Below, one piece after another: positions 16,673-25,108 of a stretch of 64,000 nucleotides of DNA. The stretch comes from Clostridia bacterium (GTDB lineage Bacteria > Bacillota > Clostridia > Christensenellales > CAG-138): the NCBI GenBank assembly GCA_017524445.1, contig JAFXVP010000060.1, positions 1 through 64,000 on the forward strand, in the 5' to 3' direction. The notes beneath the pieces are model-generated. The model was given only the letters and a program-made list of their open reading frames with translations. It was not told where the DNA came from and ran no database searches. A program made the translations under genes and the position numbers. The first letter of the stretch is position 1. Every line of letters starts with the position of its first letter.

Positions 16673-17752
16673 TCACAGATTGTTGAAGATCCACTGGAAA
16701 TTGCCGATCCCTCCCGCATAGACGGAGTAGATCCAGTAAAGAAACAGACCGACAAGCACCGCGTAGACCGTAATATTCCGGGAGCGCTCGTCCTCGATCA
16801 GACGGAACAGATGCACATAGCCGACGGTCACAGCCGCGCCGGTATAGATACCGATCCTGCCGAAATAGGTGCTTCCCATGCCCGCCAGCATCGAGAACGC
16901 ATGGAAGAACAGCGTATTCATATAAAAGTTTTGTTCCCGGTTGAGATTGTCCTTTCGGCACAAAACAAGGTACAGGATCACCGGAACAAACGCAACGAGG
17001 ATGCGGAATATGCTGACGCTTGCGGAGAGATACACTCTGTCAAGGTCCATCGTCTTATCCTTGATGCTCCCGATGACCGAGAAAATAAAATCATAGGAAA
17101 ACCGGATCACGATCGCGCCGATCGCCAGCAGCACAAGCTGTGTCACGTCCGCCTTCCGGTTGAGCAGGAAATACGGGATGATCATGACCGCCGCCGAAAA
17201 ATGGAACATTGTCGCCGCGACAACGACCAGAATGTACTGCCACAGTTTTTTTTCAAGGACCAGCCGGTGCCCCGCGAACAGGATTGCCGCAGCGAGATAC
17301 TGCCGGATGCCGTTGAAGCCGCCCTGCCACTGTCCGAGGAACAGATAGAACAGCATGCTCAGCAGAAACGACGGGCTTATCCGGTAGATCGTCAGCACGT
17401 ACAGTCCGATCGTGATGCACGCGGAGACAAAGATCAGCGTCTGATCGTGATCGAAGACAAGACGACAAAGCTTTGCGAGCAGCTCAAAGCCGCCGTTCCG
17501 GAGCGAAACGATGCTTTTGAATATCTCGCTCCAGTCATCGACAGTCCAATGGTAATACGCCATGAAATCCGTGCCGACCTGATACCGGAACCCGGAAACC
17601 GATATCAGGATCAGCGCAAGCAACAGCACCGAAACCGGCTCCGGGCGCAGATAAACCCGCCCGTTTCTTCCGATCCGCGTCTTCGGAAACGCATCCGCCA
17701 TGCCGCCGAATATGACCGTGGCCGCAAGAACCGCCCAATAAACGATCGACAT
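16673..17752 (-). CDS. EpsG/Wzy-like polysaccharide polymerase
   Basis: The 359-residue integral membrane protein has about 10 hydrophobic segments. It carries the EpsG-family motif FRYQVGTDFMAYY (about residue 55) and the later QWQGGFNGIRQYLAAAI region, both typical of repeat-unit polymerases. The start at 17752 has GGAG upstream; the 16 extra residues of the longer frame are not needed. Wzy-type enzymes normally act with a Wzx flippase on the outer face of the membrane, and no flippase is encoded in the window. Confidence 0.88.
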   Translation of the reverse strand: MSIVYWAVLAATVIFGGMADAFPKTRIGRNGRVYLRPEPVSVLLLALILISVSGFRYQVGTDFMAYYHWTVDDWSEIFKSIVSLRNGGFELLAKLCRLVFDHDQTLIFVSACITIGLYVLTIYRISPSFLLSMLFYLFLGQWQGGFNGIRQYLAAAILFAGHRLVLEKKLWQYILVVVAATMFHFSAAVMIIPYFLLNRKADVTQLVLLAIGAIVIRFSYDFIFSVIGSIKDKTMDLDRVYLSASVSIFRILVAFVPVILYLVLCRKDNLNREQNFYMNTLFFHAFSMLAGMGSTYFGRIGIYTGAAVTVGYVHLFRLIEDERSRNITVYAVLVGLFLYWIYSVYAGGIGNFQWIFNNL

Positions 17753-17753
17753 C

Positions 17754-18572
17754 TCAGGACCCTCCGAACCCGCGGCACCGGTGCAGGAACCTGACCGCAA
17801 ACATGGGTGTGCACGACTTCAGCACCGCCGTAACCGCAGGCTTCACGATCCAGCGCTTCGGAAATCCCAGAAGCCGGAAGCCCTGCGCCTTCAGCCGCAC
17901 GACGTTCATCCGGTCCTTCGCCGTCCTGCGCTGCAGCGTTTCCCTGTTTTCCCGCACGTCGTACAGCGCTTCCGGAATGTTCTCGCCCCGGAACCCAGCA
18001 TGGAAGAACCGGAACCACAGCTCCAGATCCTCCGCGCGTTCGGCGCGCTCGGAAACGGAATACCCGCCGAGCGCGTCATAGACGCTCTTATAGGTCATCA
18101 CGGTTGCATGGAAAAACGGACTGCGTGTTTTCAGCGTCAGCTTGTCCGGATGCTCGGCTGCATGCCGGATGCCGTATGTGCCCGTCTCGTCAAAGCAACG
18201 CATATTCGTGCCGACAAGCTGTATGTCCGGATGCGCAAGAAGGTATTCCGTCTGCCGCAAAAACCGGTCCGGATGCGAGATGTCGTCCCCGTCCATACGC
18301 GCGATCAGCTCGCCCGATGCAACCGAAAGACAGCGGTTCAGCGTATAGGCGAGCTTCTTGTTCGTTTCGTTCCGGATAAGAACGATCCGCTGCGGGTCCC
18401 GCTTTGCATAGGAATCCGCAATTGCGTACGTTCCGTCCGAGGAGCCGTCGTCGCATAGGATCAGCTCCCAGTTCGGGTACGTCTGCCTCAGGATCGATTC
18501 GATCGCCTCCGGCAGCGTCTTTTCGCAATTGTAGATGCCCATGAGCACGGACACCTTGGGACACTCCGTCAT
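17754..18572 (-). CDS. GT2 family glycosyltransferase
   Basis: The 272-residue, relatively short GT2 enzyme has VSVLMGIYNCEKTL, LCDDGSSDGT, NKKLAYTLNRCL and RMDGDD. The latter lies in the ARMDxDD context shared with the enzyme at 7774, suggesting similar donors. Its ATG overlaps the upstream GT4 stop (ATGA) and the gene ends one base before the polymerase start. Confidence 0.9.
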   Translation of the reverse strand: MTECPKVSVLMGIYNCEKTLPEAIESILRQTYPNWELILCDDGSSDGTYAIADSYAKRDPQRIVLIRNETNKKLAYTLNRCLSVASGELIARMDGDDISHPDRFLRQTEYLLAHPDIQLVGTNMRCFDETGTYGIRHAAEHPDKLTLKTRSPFFHATVMTYKSVYDALGGYSVSERAERAEDLELWFRFFHAGFRGENIPEALYDVRENRETLQRRTAKDRMNVVRLKAQGFRLLGFPKRWIVKPAVTAVLKSCTPMFAVRFLHRCRGFGGS

Positions 18573-19687
18573 TCCGCTTCTCCGTCGAAATAGGCTTCAG
18601 CCAGTTCCTTTTGAACGTTCACATCCTTGTAGGGTTCGGCGGAACGGATCGCGTCCGCCGCATAATCCTTCTCTCCGTCGAATATCAACCGGATCCGCTG
18701 CGCAAGCCCGCATACGTCGTTCGCGTCAGCCAGATATCCGTTTACGCCGTCGCTGATCAGCTCGCAGTGCGCTCTGTTGCGCGAAGCGACGACCGGCTTG
18801 CCGCAAAGCAGCGCTTCGATGACGTTCAGCGGCATTCCCTCGCGAAAGCTGAGGGCGAGCTCGGCGTCGCAGATCTTCATATACCGGTTCAGCTTTGTGG
18901 TATAGCCGAGAAACCGCACATGCGATTCCACGCCTTCCTGTCTTGCGAGCGCCTCAAGCACGCTTTTTTCGGGACCGTTCCCGGCGATCAGCAGCGTCGT
19001 GTCCGGATGCGTTTTCAAGACTTCCTTCAAAACGGCGATCGCCGTTTTCTGATTCTTGTTGGGCAGCAGCTCGCCGACGTTCAGCAGAATGCGTCCCGAA
19101 AGCCCGAGCTCCCGTTTGAGCTCCGCCTGCGTCCGTTCGTCCGCAGGACGGTATTTTTCGCTGTTCGCGCCGACGCTGTGCAGCCGGTATACCGGGCAGC
19201 GGAATTTCGACTTCGCAAGCGCATCATCCTCCGCATTGACCGTGAACAGCTTGTCCGTACAGTGAGAAAAAAGCTTTTCAAGCGGATAGGCCGTAAGCCA
19301 ACTCAGGCGCGAAGACCCGCGATAAAAATGAAACCCGTGCGCCGTATAGTAGACCTTTGTGCCGGACTTTCTGTATTTTTTTGCCGCAAGTCTTCCGAGC
19401 ATGCCGCCGACGGGCGTATTGCAATGCACCACGTCATAGCGATTCTCCCGCAGGATGGCTTTGAGCTTTTTGTAAGCCCTCAGATTGCTCCGGCTGAACG
19501 GCGAGCGCGAGAACGGTACGTCGAACACGGCGTCCGGATAGATCAGTTCCAGTCCGTCCTTCTCGTCGAGATTGTTCCGCGCGGCAACATGGATCTCCCA
19601 GCCACGCTCCTTCAGCAGCTTCATCAGCGGTTTATGAAACTGCCCGATATGGCTTTGTACCGTTGCAATCAAAAGTACTCGTTTCAT
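18569..19687 (-). CDS. GT4 family glycosyltransferase
   Basis: The 372-residue protein resembles EpsD/CapM-type enzymes: LLIATVQSHIGQFHKPL, a CNTPVGGMLGRLAA loop, YTAHGFHFY, LLNVGELLPNKNQ, IAGNGPEKS and SFREGMPLNVIEAL, which holds the GT4 E-x7-E pair. The GTVYY-T-A-H-G-F-H-F-Y pattern is common in hexosaminyl or galactosyl transferases that act on lipid-linked sugar; the donor is unproven. I start at 19687, overlapping the dehydrogenase stop by four bases. Confidence 0.9.
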   Translation of the reverse strand: MKRVLLIATVQSHIGQFHKPLMKLLKERGWEIHVAARNNLDEKDGLELIYPDAVFDVPFSRSPFSRSNLRAYKKLKAILRENRYDVVHCNTPVGGMLGRLAAKKYRKSGTKVYYTAHGFHFYRGSSRLSWLTAYPLEKLFSHCTDKLFTVNAEDDALAKSKFRCPVYRLHSVGANSEKYRPADERTQAELKRELGLSGRILLNVGELLPNKNQKTAIAVLKEVLKTHPDTTLLIAGNGPEKSVLEALARQEGVESHVRFLGYTTKLNRYMKICDAELALSFREGMPLNVIEALLCGKPVVASRNRAHCELISDGVNGYLADANDVCGLAQRIRLIFDGEKDYAADAIRSAEPYKDVNVQKELAEAYFDGEAE

Positions 19688-20580
19688 CCGATCTCTTTCA
19701 GGTTTCTCAGGATCACGCCGTTCAGACGTTCCCGGTTTCCGTCGCCCGCAAAGCTGTTGTGCGGGGTGACGATGACGTTTTCCTGTGTCCAAAGCGGGCT
19801 GCTTTCCGGAAGCGGCTCCGGCTCGAATACGTCAAGAACCGCGCCGCCGATGTTGTCGATCCGTTCTTCCAGCGCGTTCTGATCCACGATCCCTCCGCGG
19901 GAAATGTTGACCAGAATCGCGTGCCGATTCATCAGATCAAGCCGTCTTGCGTCCATAATCCCGCGCGTCTCTTCGGTCAGAGGCAGCGCAAGGACCGCGA
20001 CGTCCGCATTCGGCAGCATCCCGTCAAGCTCACCGATCGGGCGGATCGCATCAAAAGCTTTGTGTTCCCGCGCCTTTGTCGCAAGCCCGATCACGCTGCA
20101 GCCGAAGGCTCTGAACCGCTCTGCGCACGCCGTGCCGACGCTTCCGCAGCCGAGTATCAGTACGGTCTTTCCGCAAAGCTCTATAAGCGAGCGATCCTTT
20201 TCCCAGATCGCGCTTCTTTGTTTCGCATCAAATGCGCGCATCCGTTTATACAGCCAAAGCACCCCGCCCACGGCATACTCCGCCATCGGGATGCTGTATA
20301 CGTCCTTCGCTGTGCGAAACGCAATGCCGCGCGCGCGCATATATGCCGTCGGTACATGGTCGAAGCCTGCAGACGTGATCTGCACATACCGGAGTTTCGG
20401 GAAACTTTCGATGGGGTGATGGGAAAACAGGTGATTGCCGATGACTCCTTCGACCCACGTCGCAGGGCATGGCAGGGCGTCGTCTTCCCGTTTCAGGAAG
20501 GCGATCTCATGTCCCATAGCCCGTATCGTGGGAAGGGCTTCTTCGGCATATTGCCATGCGCCTGTGATCAGAATATTCAC
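19684..20580 (-). CDS. D-2-hydroxyacid dehydrogenase family protein
   Basis: The 298-residue NAD(P)-dependent enzyme has the Rossmann motif LILGCGSVGTACAE and the catalytic set of the family: Arg in NISRGGIVD, Glu in DVFEPEPLP and His in TPHNS. The domain order matches hydroxypyruvate/phosphoglycerate reductase relatives. I use the GTG at 20580, which has GGAGAAATC upstream and sits 10 bases after the aldolase stop. Set between an aldolase gene and glycosyltransferase genes, it probably reduces a 2-keto acid that becomes part of the polymer or its precursor. Confidence 0.85.
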   Translation of the reverse strand: MNILITGAWQYAEEALPTIRAMGHEIAFLKREDDALPCPATWVEGVIGNHLFSHHPIESFPKLRYVQITSAGFDHVPTAYMRARGIAFRTAKDVYSIPMAEYAVGGVLWLYKRMRAFDAKQRSAIWEKDRSLIELCGKTVLILGCGSVGTACAERFRAFGCSVIGLATKAREHKAFDAIRPIGELDGMLPNADVAVLALPLTEETRGIMDARRLDLMNRHAILVNISRGGIVDQNALEERIDNIGGAVLDVFEPEPLPESSPLWTQENVIVTPHNSFAGDGNRERLNGVILRNLKEIG

Positions 20581-20590
20581 CGATTTCTCC

Positions 20591-21448
20591 TCACCGGTCC
20601 ATCTCGGAAAGCACCTGCCGCACCGCAAGGGCAAGCGCTTCTTTGTTTTTCATAAAGTAACTGCCCTCGGGACCCTGCTCCCGAAGACGTTGTTCACATT
20701 CCGCTTCAAGCGCGCGAAGCCCTCGCATCGCCCGCGAGAACAGCTCCTCGATGACAGCGAGATCCCCGATCGTCTGAATATTGCAGAAGCTTCTCGAAAG
20801 GATCGCGCCGGTCGAGCCGAGCCGATAATGCTCCCGAAGCACGATCTCCGCCGGAATGAGCCCGCGCCCGGGCGAGGCGATCCCGCCGATCCCGTAGGTT
20901 TTCCCATGGCAACGGAGCTTTTTGCAGATTTTCTCGACCGTGCCGTCGCTCATCGGCTCAAACAAGAAACGTTCGTGATACGACAGGGACAGATCATTGA
21001 GCCCGATATGGATCTCATCCGCCGCATCCGTTACGCCGACTGCGTCGATCAGCTTCGCCGCCTCTGCGGTCTCCAAAAGAAGCACTGTCTTTGCCCGCCC
21101 GTTGACCGCTTCCAAAAACCGGCTTGCCTCCGCTTCCGTTTTATAGTACGGCAGCATGACGATATCGGTGCCCGCCTTGATCACACGGTCGATCTCCTCT
21201 TCGGAGGCCGGATACCCATCCTCCTGCGTGTCGTGGATCGGATTGACCCGAACTAGCAGTTCGGAGCGGTCGATCACGCGACGGATCGAAGCGACGTCCC
21301 CGAAGGAATGCCGGTTCAGCGCAGTGTTCATGCCGTTCTGCCGCTGCGCCTTGCCGATATACTCCATATCCACGCAGATGCGATCGACGCCCGTGCCTTG
21401 GGCGATTGCGGCAATTTCCGGTCGATTTGTAATGTATATATATTTCAA
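20591..21448 (-). CDS. HpcH/HpaI-type aldolase (citrate lyase beta-like fold)
   Basis: The 285-residue protein has the class II pyruvate-aldolase TIM-barrel pattern: DRICVDMEYIG (early acidic residue), a LLVRVNPIHD strand with the substrate-binding Arg, a DIVMLPYYKTEAEA strand, TVLLLETAEAAKLID with the metal-ligand Glu, and IHIGLNDLSLS with the metal-ligand Asp. Family members add pyruvate or oxaloacetate enolate to an aldehyde. The product would be a 4-hydroxy-2-keto acid, a suitable substrate for the dehydrogenase encoded next. Its location inside a polysaccharide operon is unusual. Confidence 0.85.
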   Translation of the reverse strand: MKYIYITNRPEIAAIAQGTGVDRICVDMEYIGKAQRQNGMNTALNRHSFGDVASIRRVIDRSELLVRVNPIHDTQEDGYPASEEEIDRVIKAGTDIVMLPYYKTEAEASRFLEAVNGRAKTVLLLETAEAAKLIDAVGVTDAADEIHIGLNDLSLSYHERFLFEPMSDGTVEKICKKLRCHGKTYGIGGIASPGRGLIPAEIVLREHYRLGSTGAILSRSFCNIQTIGDLAVIEELFSRAMRGLRALEAECEQRLREQGPEGSYFMKNKEALALAVRQVLSEMDR

Positions 21449-21472
21449 TGATTCTCTCCCCCTGTTTTGCGA

Positions 21473-22072
21473 TCAAACCGTCGCGCCCTTGTTTTCGTTG
21501 CCCTTTCCGGAAAGCATGACGCCGACGGTCAGAAAAACGATCTTCAGATCCAGAGCAAACGAAACGTGATCTGCGTACCACACATTCAGACGCAGCCGTT
21601 CGTGCCATTCGAGTTCCCGTCTGCCGTGGACCTGCGCCCACCCGGTGATCCCCGGACGCACCCGAAACATCCGAAGCTGCTCCTCCGAATATCGGTCGAT
21701 CGTCCACGGATGGTAGGTCAACGGCGGACGCGGTCCGATGAAGCTCATATCGCCGCGCAGGATGTTCCACAGCTGCGGAAGCTCATCGAGCGAGGTCGCC
21801 CGCAGGAACCTGCCGACCTTCGTGACCCGGCTGTCGTTCCGATCGCTGTAAACGCCGGATCCGGTGTGTTCCGAATTCTCCGCCATGGTGCGGAACTTGC
21901 AGATCCGGAAAACCTTCGCATCGCGCCCCAGCCGCTCCTGCCGGAAGACAGCAGGCCCTTTTGAGGTGCAACGCACGAGAATCGCGATCAAAAGAAACAG
22001 CGGGGACAGTACAAGAAGTCCCAAAACCGAAAACACGATATCCGAGATTCGTTTTACAAATGCCTGATACAT
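21473..22072 (-). CDS. Initiating undecaprenyl-phosphate sugar-1-phosphate transferase
   Basis: The 199-residue monotopic phosphoglycosyl transferase has one N-terminal re-entrant membrane helix (about 12-34) ending in SKGP, the catalytic KFRTM...D region, [26 protein letters not shown] and [10 protein letters not shown]. This is the short PglC/WcaJ-C-domain form, without the extra N-terminal helices of WbaP. It starts repeat-unit synthesis by loading sugar-1-phosphate on undecaprenyl phosphate. It is the second gene of the operon. Confidence 0.95.
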   Translation of the reverse strand: MYQAFVKRISDIVFSVLGLLVLSPLFLLIAILVRCTSKGPAVFRQERLGRDAKVFRICKFRTMAENSEHTGSGVYSDRNDSRVTKVGRFLRATSLDELPQLWNILRGDMSFIGPRPPLTYHPWTIDRYSEEQLRMFRVRPGITGWAQVHGRRELEWHERLRLNVWYADHVSFALDLKIVFLTVGVMLSGKGNENKGATV

Positions 22073-22089
22073 TTTCCTGAGCCTATGCT

Positions 22090-23622
22090 TCAGCGCCGTG
22101 TCCCGCTTCTCTTTCTGTTTTTCTTCTTAGCATTCCCGTAGTAATACCCGTAACCGTACCCGTAATCGTACCGTTTCCGATCCAGCTTGCTCATGGTCAC
22201 ATTGTTTATGATGCAGCCGATCACCGGCGTCTGTGTCTGCTCCATCGTTCGCACAAGCCTTTGCAAACCGTCTTTTGTGATCTTGTTATACGCAAGGACC
22301 AGGATGCTCCCGTCACAGCGTTTCGCGATCTCCGCAGCGTCGATCACTGCGCCGATAGGCGGCGTATCGACGATCACCGCATCAAACTCTCTTCCCGTGT
22401 CCTCCATGAGTCGGTCAAATTCTTCCGACGTCAGAAGAGACAGCGGCGACTGCACCAGCTTACCCGCCGGCAGCAGATACAGATTCGGGATATCGGTCTG
22501 ATAAATGACGCCGTCAAGTTCAGCCTGTCCCGACAGATAATGAGAAAGCCCGTTCTTGGTGTGCGTGATACCGTACCGGTTGATCAGGGTCGATTTTCTA
22601 AGGTCTCCGTCGATCAAAAGAACGGTCTTCCCCCGCTTTGTCATCCCATAAGCAATTCGGGTTGCCAAAAACGTTTTGCCGTTATTTGCATCGTGACTCG
22701 TGATTGCAATTCGCTTGATCTTCTTCCCCGCGAATGCGATGTTGGAACAAATTGCGTTGATCACTTCGTCCCCTGCGTAATCCAATGCCAAAGTCTGTCT
22801 GATCTCCGCAACGGGTCCTGAGTTGTTCGTTTCACCGCGATGCCTCTTCTCATAATACTCCGCATTCTCGCTTTGTTTGGGCAGCATGCCCAATGTTGCC
22901 AGTCCGGTCGCTTTTTCCACATCCTCGCCGGTCCGGATCTTGTTGTCGAGCAAAAACAGAAACACCAGCACGGCGATCGCCGCCAATGCACCGATGCCGG
23001 CAGCCTTCAAAATGATGCTTCTGAGCTTCGGCGTGACCGGGCTCGACGGGATCTGCGCGCTCTCAAGGATCTGCGGTTTCCGAAGCTCCATCTGTTTTTC
23101 GATATACGTCTGCACGACTTCGGAGTATGCGTCCGCAATCAGTTTCGCTTCTTCCGGATTGCCGGAGCTCACCGTGATATAGAGCAAGTGCGACCCCTTC
23201 GGATTGCTGACGGACACCGAATAGTCCGGCTTGTCCACGCCGTATTCCGAAAGCATCTTCTCCTTCACGGTTCCATGGATCTCTGCGATCTTGAAAACTT
23301 CCTGATAATCCACGGTCAATACGGAGCCGAGCTGCAGATCCGACATGGAGATGGTATTCTCCGATCCCGCAATATACAGCTTGGATGTGGCTTCATATAC
23401 GGGTTTTACAAACAGCTTCGTATAGCCGCCCGCAAGCCCTGCGCAAAGAACGGCTGCGATCAGAACCCAGTAGATCTTGCCAAGCAGAAAATAGAACAGC
23501 GATTTCCAGTCGATCCCGCTGCTGTACCGCGAAGAATCGCTGCGCAGTTCACCCTGTTCCGAATACGTGCTGCCCTGATTTTGATTGCCGTTCGGCGTCA
23601 TTCCATTCATCCTGAACCTCAT
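22090..23622 (-). CDS. Wzz-BY-kinase fusion (Wzc/CapAB-like tyrosine autokinase)
   Basis: The 510-residue protein combines a Wzz-type chain-length domain (membrane segments near 45-65 and 215-235 around an extracytoplasmic region) with a cytoplasmic bacterial tyrosine kinase. The kinase has SHDANNGKTFLA (P-loop), VLLIDGDLRK (Walker A'), VIVDTPP (Walker B) and a tail of clustered tyrosines (YDYGYGYGYYYG). In Bacillota these two parts are usually separate proteins (CapA/CapB, EpsA/EpsB); a single chain is more typical of Wzc. It regulates polymer length and initiation. In-frame ATGs at 23610 and 23601 are alternative starts. First gene of the operon. Confidence 0.92.
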   Translation of the reverse strand: MRFRMNGMTPNGNQNQGSTYSEQGELRSDSSRYSSGIDWKSLFYFLLGKIYWVLIAAVLCAGLAGGYTKLFVKPVYEATSKLYIAGSENTISMSDLQLGSVLTVDYQEVFKIAEIHGTVKEKMLSEYGVDKPDYSVSVSNPKGSHLLYITVSSGNPEEAKLIADAYSEVVQTYIEKQMELRKPQILESAQIPSSPVTPKLRSIILKAAGIGALAAIAVLVFLFLLDNKIRTGEDVEKATGLATLGMLPKQSENAEYYEKRHRGETNNSGPVAEIRQTLALDYAGDEVINAICSNIAFAGKKIKRIAITSHDANNGKTFLATRIAYGMTKRGKTVLLIDGDLRKSTLINRYGITHTKNGLSHYLSGQAELDGVIYQTDIPNLYLLPAGKLVQSPLSLLTSEEFDRLMEDTGREFDAVIVDTPPIGAVIDAAEIAKRCDGSILVLAYNKITKDGLQRLVRTMEQTQTPVIGCIINNVTMSKLDRKRYDYGYGYGYYYGNAKKKNRKRSGTRR

Positions 23623-23642
23623 TTTCTCTCTGTTTCAAACAA

Positions 23643-23708
23643 TTATGTCCGCTCCGTACGAAAACACTGCAAATATCGATTCTCTTCGTACTTTATGACA
23701 GAAAACAT
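23643..23708 (-). CDS. Possible 21-residue leader peptide upstream of the polysaccharide operon
   Basis: An ATG at 23708 lies six bases after the -10 hexamer, at about the expected transcription start, so it would be translated leaderless. It encodes 21 residues beginning MFSVIKYEENR. The first five codons lie inside the conserved inverted repeat and are kept in the left copy. It could be a leader peptide or chance; there is no ribosome site. Confidence 0.3.
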   Translation of the reverse strand: MFSVIKYEENRYLQCFRTERT

Positions 23709-23748
23709 CTCTATATAATACATCGAAATCGTATAACTTGTCAATGTT
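23694..23748 (-). repeat. Right copy of the inverted promoter repeat
   Basis: Reverse complement of 4222-4278 with about 52 matching positions and one short length difference. The copies are 19.4 kb apart and face each other across the polysaccharide genes. Confidence 0.85.
23715..23744 (-). promoter_or_regulatory. Promoter of the 17-gene polysaccharide operon
   Basis: Reading leftward: TTGACA (23744-23739), an 18-base spacer, TATTAT (23720-23715). It lies about 90 bases ahead of the tyrosine-kinase gene, and no other good promoter was seen before that gene. Confidence 0.8.
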
Positions 23749-23808
23749 GCGCATTTAACACATTTTAGCACATCTGCAGCGCATCTGCAGCGCGAAGAGA
23801 TTTGAGGG

Positions 23809-23837
23809 TTTACGGGCGGAAGAGGTTGTGGTATACT
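23809..23837 (+). promoter_or_regulatory. Promoter of the metallophosphoesterase gene
   Basis: TTTACG (23809-23814), 17-base spacer, TATACT (23832-23837), 22 bases before the ATG at 23860. Confidence 0.6.
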
Positions 23838-23859
23838 GAAGCATACGGGAGGAAGGGAA

Positions 23860-24945
23860 ATGAATCGTTTGGTCAGAGCAGGCATATGGATCGGCGCAGT
23901 TCTGCTGCTGCTTTGCTTCGCGGCATGTAAAACGACGCCTTCGGAGACCGCGGCGGTTTCGGAAGCGCTGACGCCCGCGCCGCCTACGGACGTTCCGACG
24001 CCCGAACCGACGCCCGAACCGACGCCCACGCCCACACCGACGCCCACGCCCGTGCCGACGCCGACGCCCACGCCGACGCCGGAGCCGACGCCGGAACCAA
24101 CGCCCGTACCGACGCCGTTCACGTTCCTGTGGATCTCGGATACGCAGAACTACGCCTGGACAAGAGACGAGGGGCTGAAAGCCATCGTTGCGTACGCGCT
24201 TCGGGAAAAGGAAAACCTGAATATCGTCGCTGTCGTGCAGGTCGGCGATCTTGTTGAAGACAATGCGCTGGACGCGGAATGGGAAAAGATCCGCGATTAC
24301 CTGGAACCGCTGCGCGGCGTGATCCCGTTCTACTGCGTCGCAGGCAATCACGACGCCGGGGACCTCGGCAGCATCATCCTGAAATTTAAGCGCGGCTATG
24401 AGCAGTATTGCAGGTACGATCTGTGCGACGTAAAGGAAGAGGCGCAGCGCTATCACGACGGGGAGTGCTGGTATCAGCTTCTGGAGGAGCAGAACATTCT
24501 GCTTCTGGGGGTCGGATGGAGTCTCGACAAGAACACGGATGAGCGGGACGAATGGCTCAATTCCGTACTGGACACGTACAGCGCGTATCCCGCCGTGATC
24601 ATCACGCACGGGTATCTGGAAAGCAACGGCCTCGTGCTGAAAGCGGGCGTGTCGCTTGAAAAGAACGTCATTTCGAAACACGCGAACGTCCGTCTGCTGC
24701 TTTGCGGACACCGGAGAGACGTGGCGCGGAAGGATACCGTCTATGAGGACGGCAGGACGTTTACCGCCGTCATGGTCAACCTGCAGAATGAGGATTATCA
24801 CAAGACCTCGGGCTACTGTATGCTGGTGACGTTCGATCCGCTGTCGCGGTCGATCTCGTTCACAAGCTATTCGCCGGTCTACGACGATTACAATTATTAC
24901 ACAGATCCGTCGATCGAGACGTTCACACTGGAAAACGCCTTTTAG
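23860..24945 (+). CDS. Secreted lipoprotein metallophosphoesterase with Pro/Thr/Glu linker
   Basis: The 361-residue protein has a lipoprotein signal ending CFAAC, then a ~60-residue linker of alternating PTPEPT/PTPTPV, then a calcineurin-like phosphoesterase domain. Metal-binding motifs are visible in order: ISDTQN (D-x-x), VGDLVEDN (GD), AGNHD (GNHD), IITHGY and CGHRRD (GHxx). The linker probably carries the catalytic domain out through the wall. A secreted enzyme of this kind could hydrolyse phosphodiesters or phosphomonoesters such as teichoic acid, nucleotides or phosphorylated glycans; the substrate is not evident. GGGAGGAAGGG precedes the start. Confidence 0.9.
   Translation: MNRLVRAGIWIGAVLLLLCFAACKTTPSETAAVSEALTPAPPTDVPTPEPTPEPTPTPTPTPTPVPTPTPTPTPEPTPEPTPVPTPFTFLWISDTQNYAWTRDEGLKAIVAYALREKENLNIVAVVQVGDLVEDNALDAEWEKIRDYLEPLRGVIPFYCVAGNHDAGDLGSIILKFKRGYEQYCRYDLCDVKEEAQRYHDGECWYQLLEEQNILLLGVGWSLDKNTDERDEWLNSVLDTYSAYPAVIITHGYLESNGLVLKAGVSLEKNVISKHANVRLLLCGHRRDVARKDTVYEDGRTFTAVMVNLQNEDYHKTSGYCMLVTFDPLSRSISFTSYSPVYDDYNYYTDPSIETFTLENAF
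23996..24117 (+). repeat. Coding low-complexity repeat (Pro/Thr/Glu linker)
   Basis: Irregular 6- and 12-base units (ACGCCC, ACGCCG, GAACCG) encode TPEP/TPTP steps in the metallophosphoesterase. Such tracts can expand or contract by slippage without shifting frame, because the units are multiples of three. Confidence 0.8.
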
Positions 24946-24961
24946 AAATGGACGCCGTTTC

Positions 24962-24987
24962 GGGATCCGCAAGGGGGTCCCTTTTTT
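24962..24987 (+). terminator. Terminator of the metallophosphoesterase gene
   Basis: A 7-bp stem GGGATCC/GGGTCCC (one T-G pair) followed by six T's (24982-24987). Confidence 0.8.
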
Positions 24988-25049
24988 GTTTGCACCGACA
25001 GATTTTGCCTGCGTCGGTCGTCTTACGGAAGAGAGAAAACGAATCGGAA

Positions 25050-25078
25050 TTGTCAGACGCGGAGGAATGTGCTATACT
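25050..25078 (+). promoter_or_regulatory. Promoter of the pepT operon
   Basis: TTGTCA (25050-25055), 17-base spacer, TATACT (25073-25078), 31 bases before the pepT ATG. Confidence 0.75.
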
Positions 25079-25108
25079 GATCACAGCGCAGGGAACGGAG
25101 GAAACGCC

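Noticed and set aside
16385..17794. A 469-codon plus-strand frame opposite the EpsG-like polymerase
   Set aside because: The minus-strand frame has membrane helices and the EpsG motif; the plus frame is a charged shadow product.
23643..24122. A minus-strand frame encoding a long (GV)n tract
   Set aside because: It is the antisense reading of the Pro/Thr linker of the metallophosphoesterase and has no start signal.
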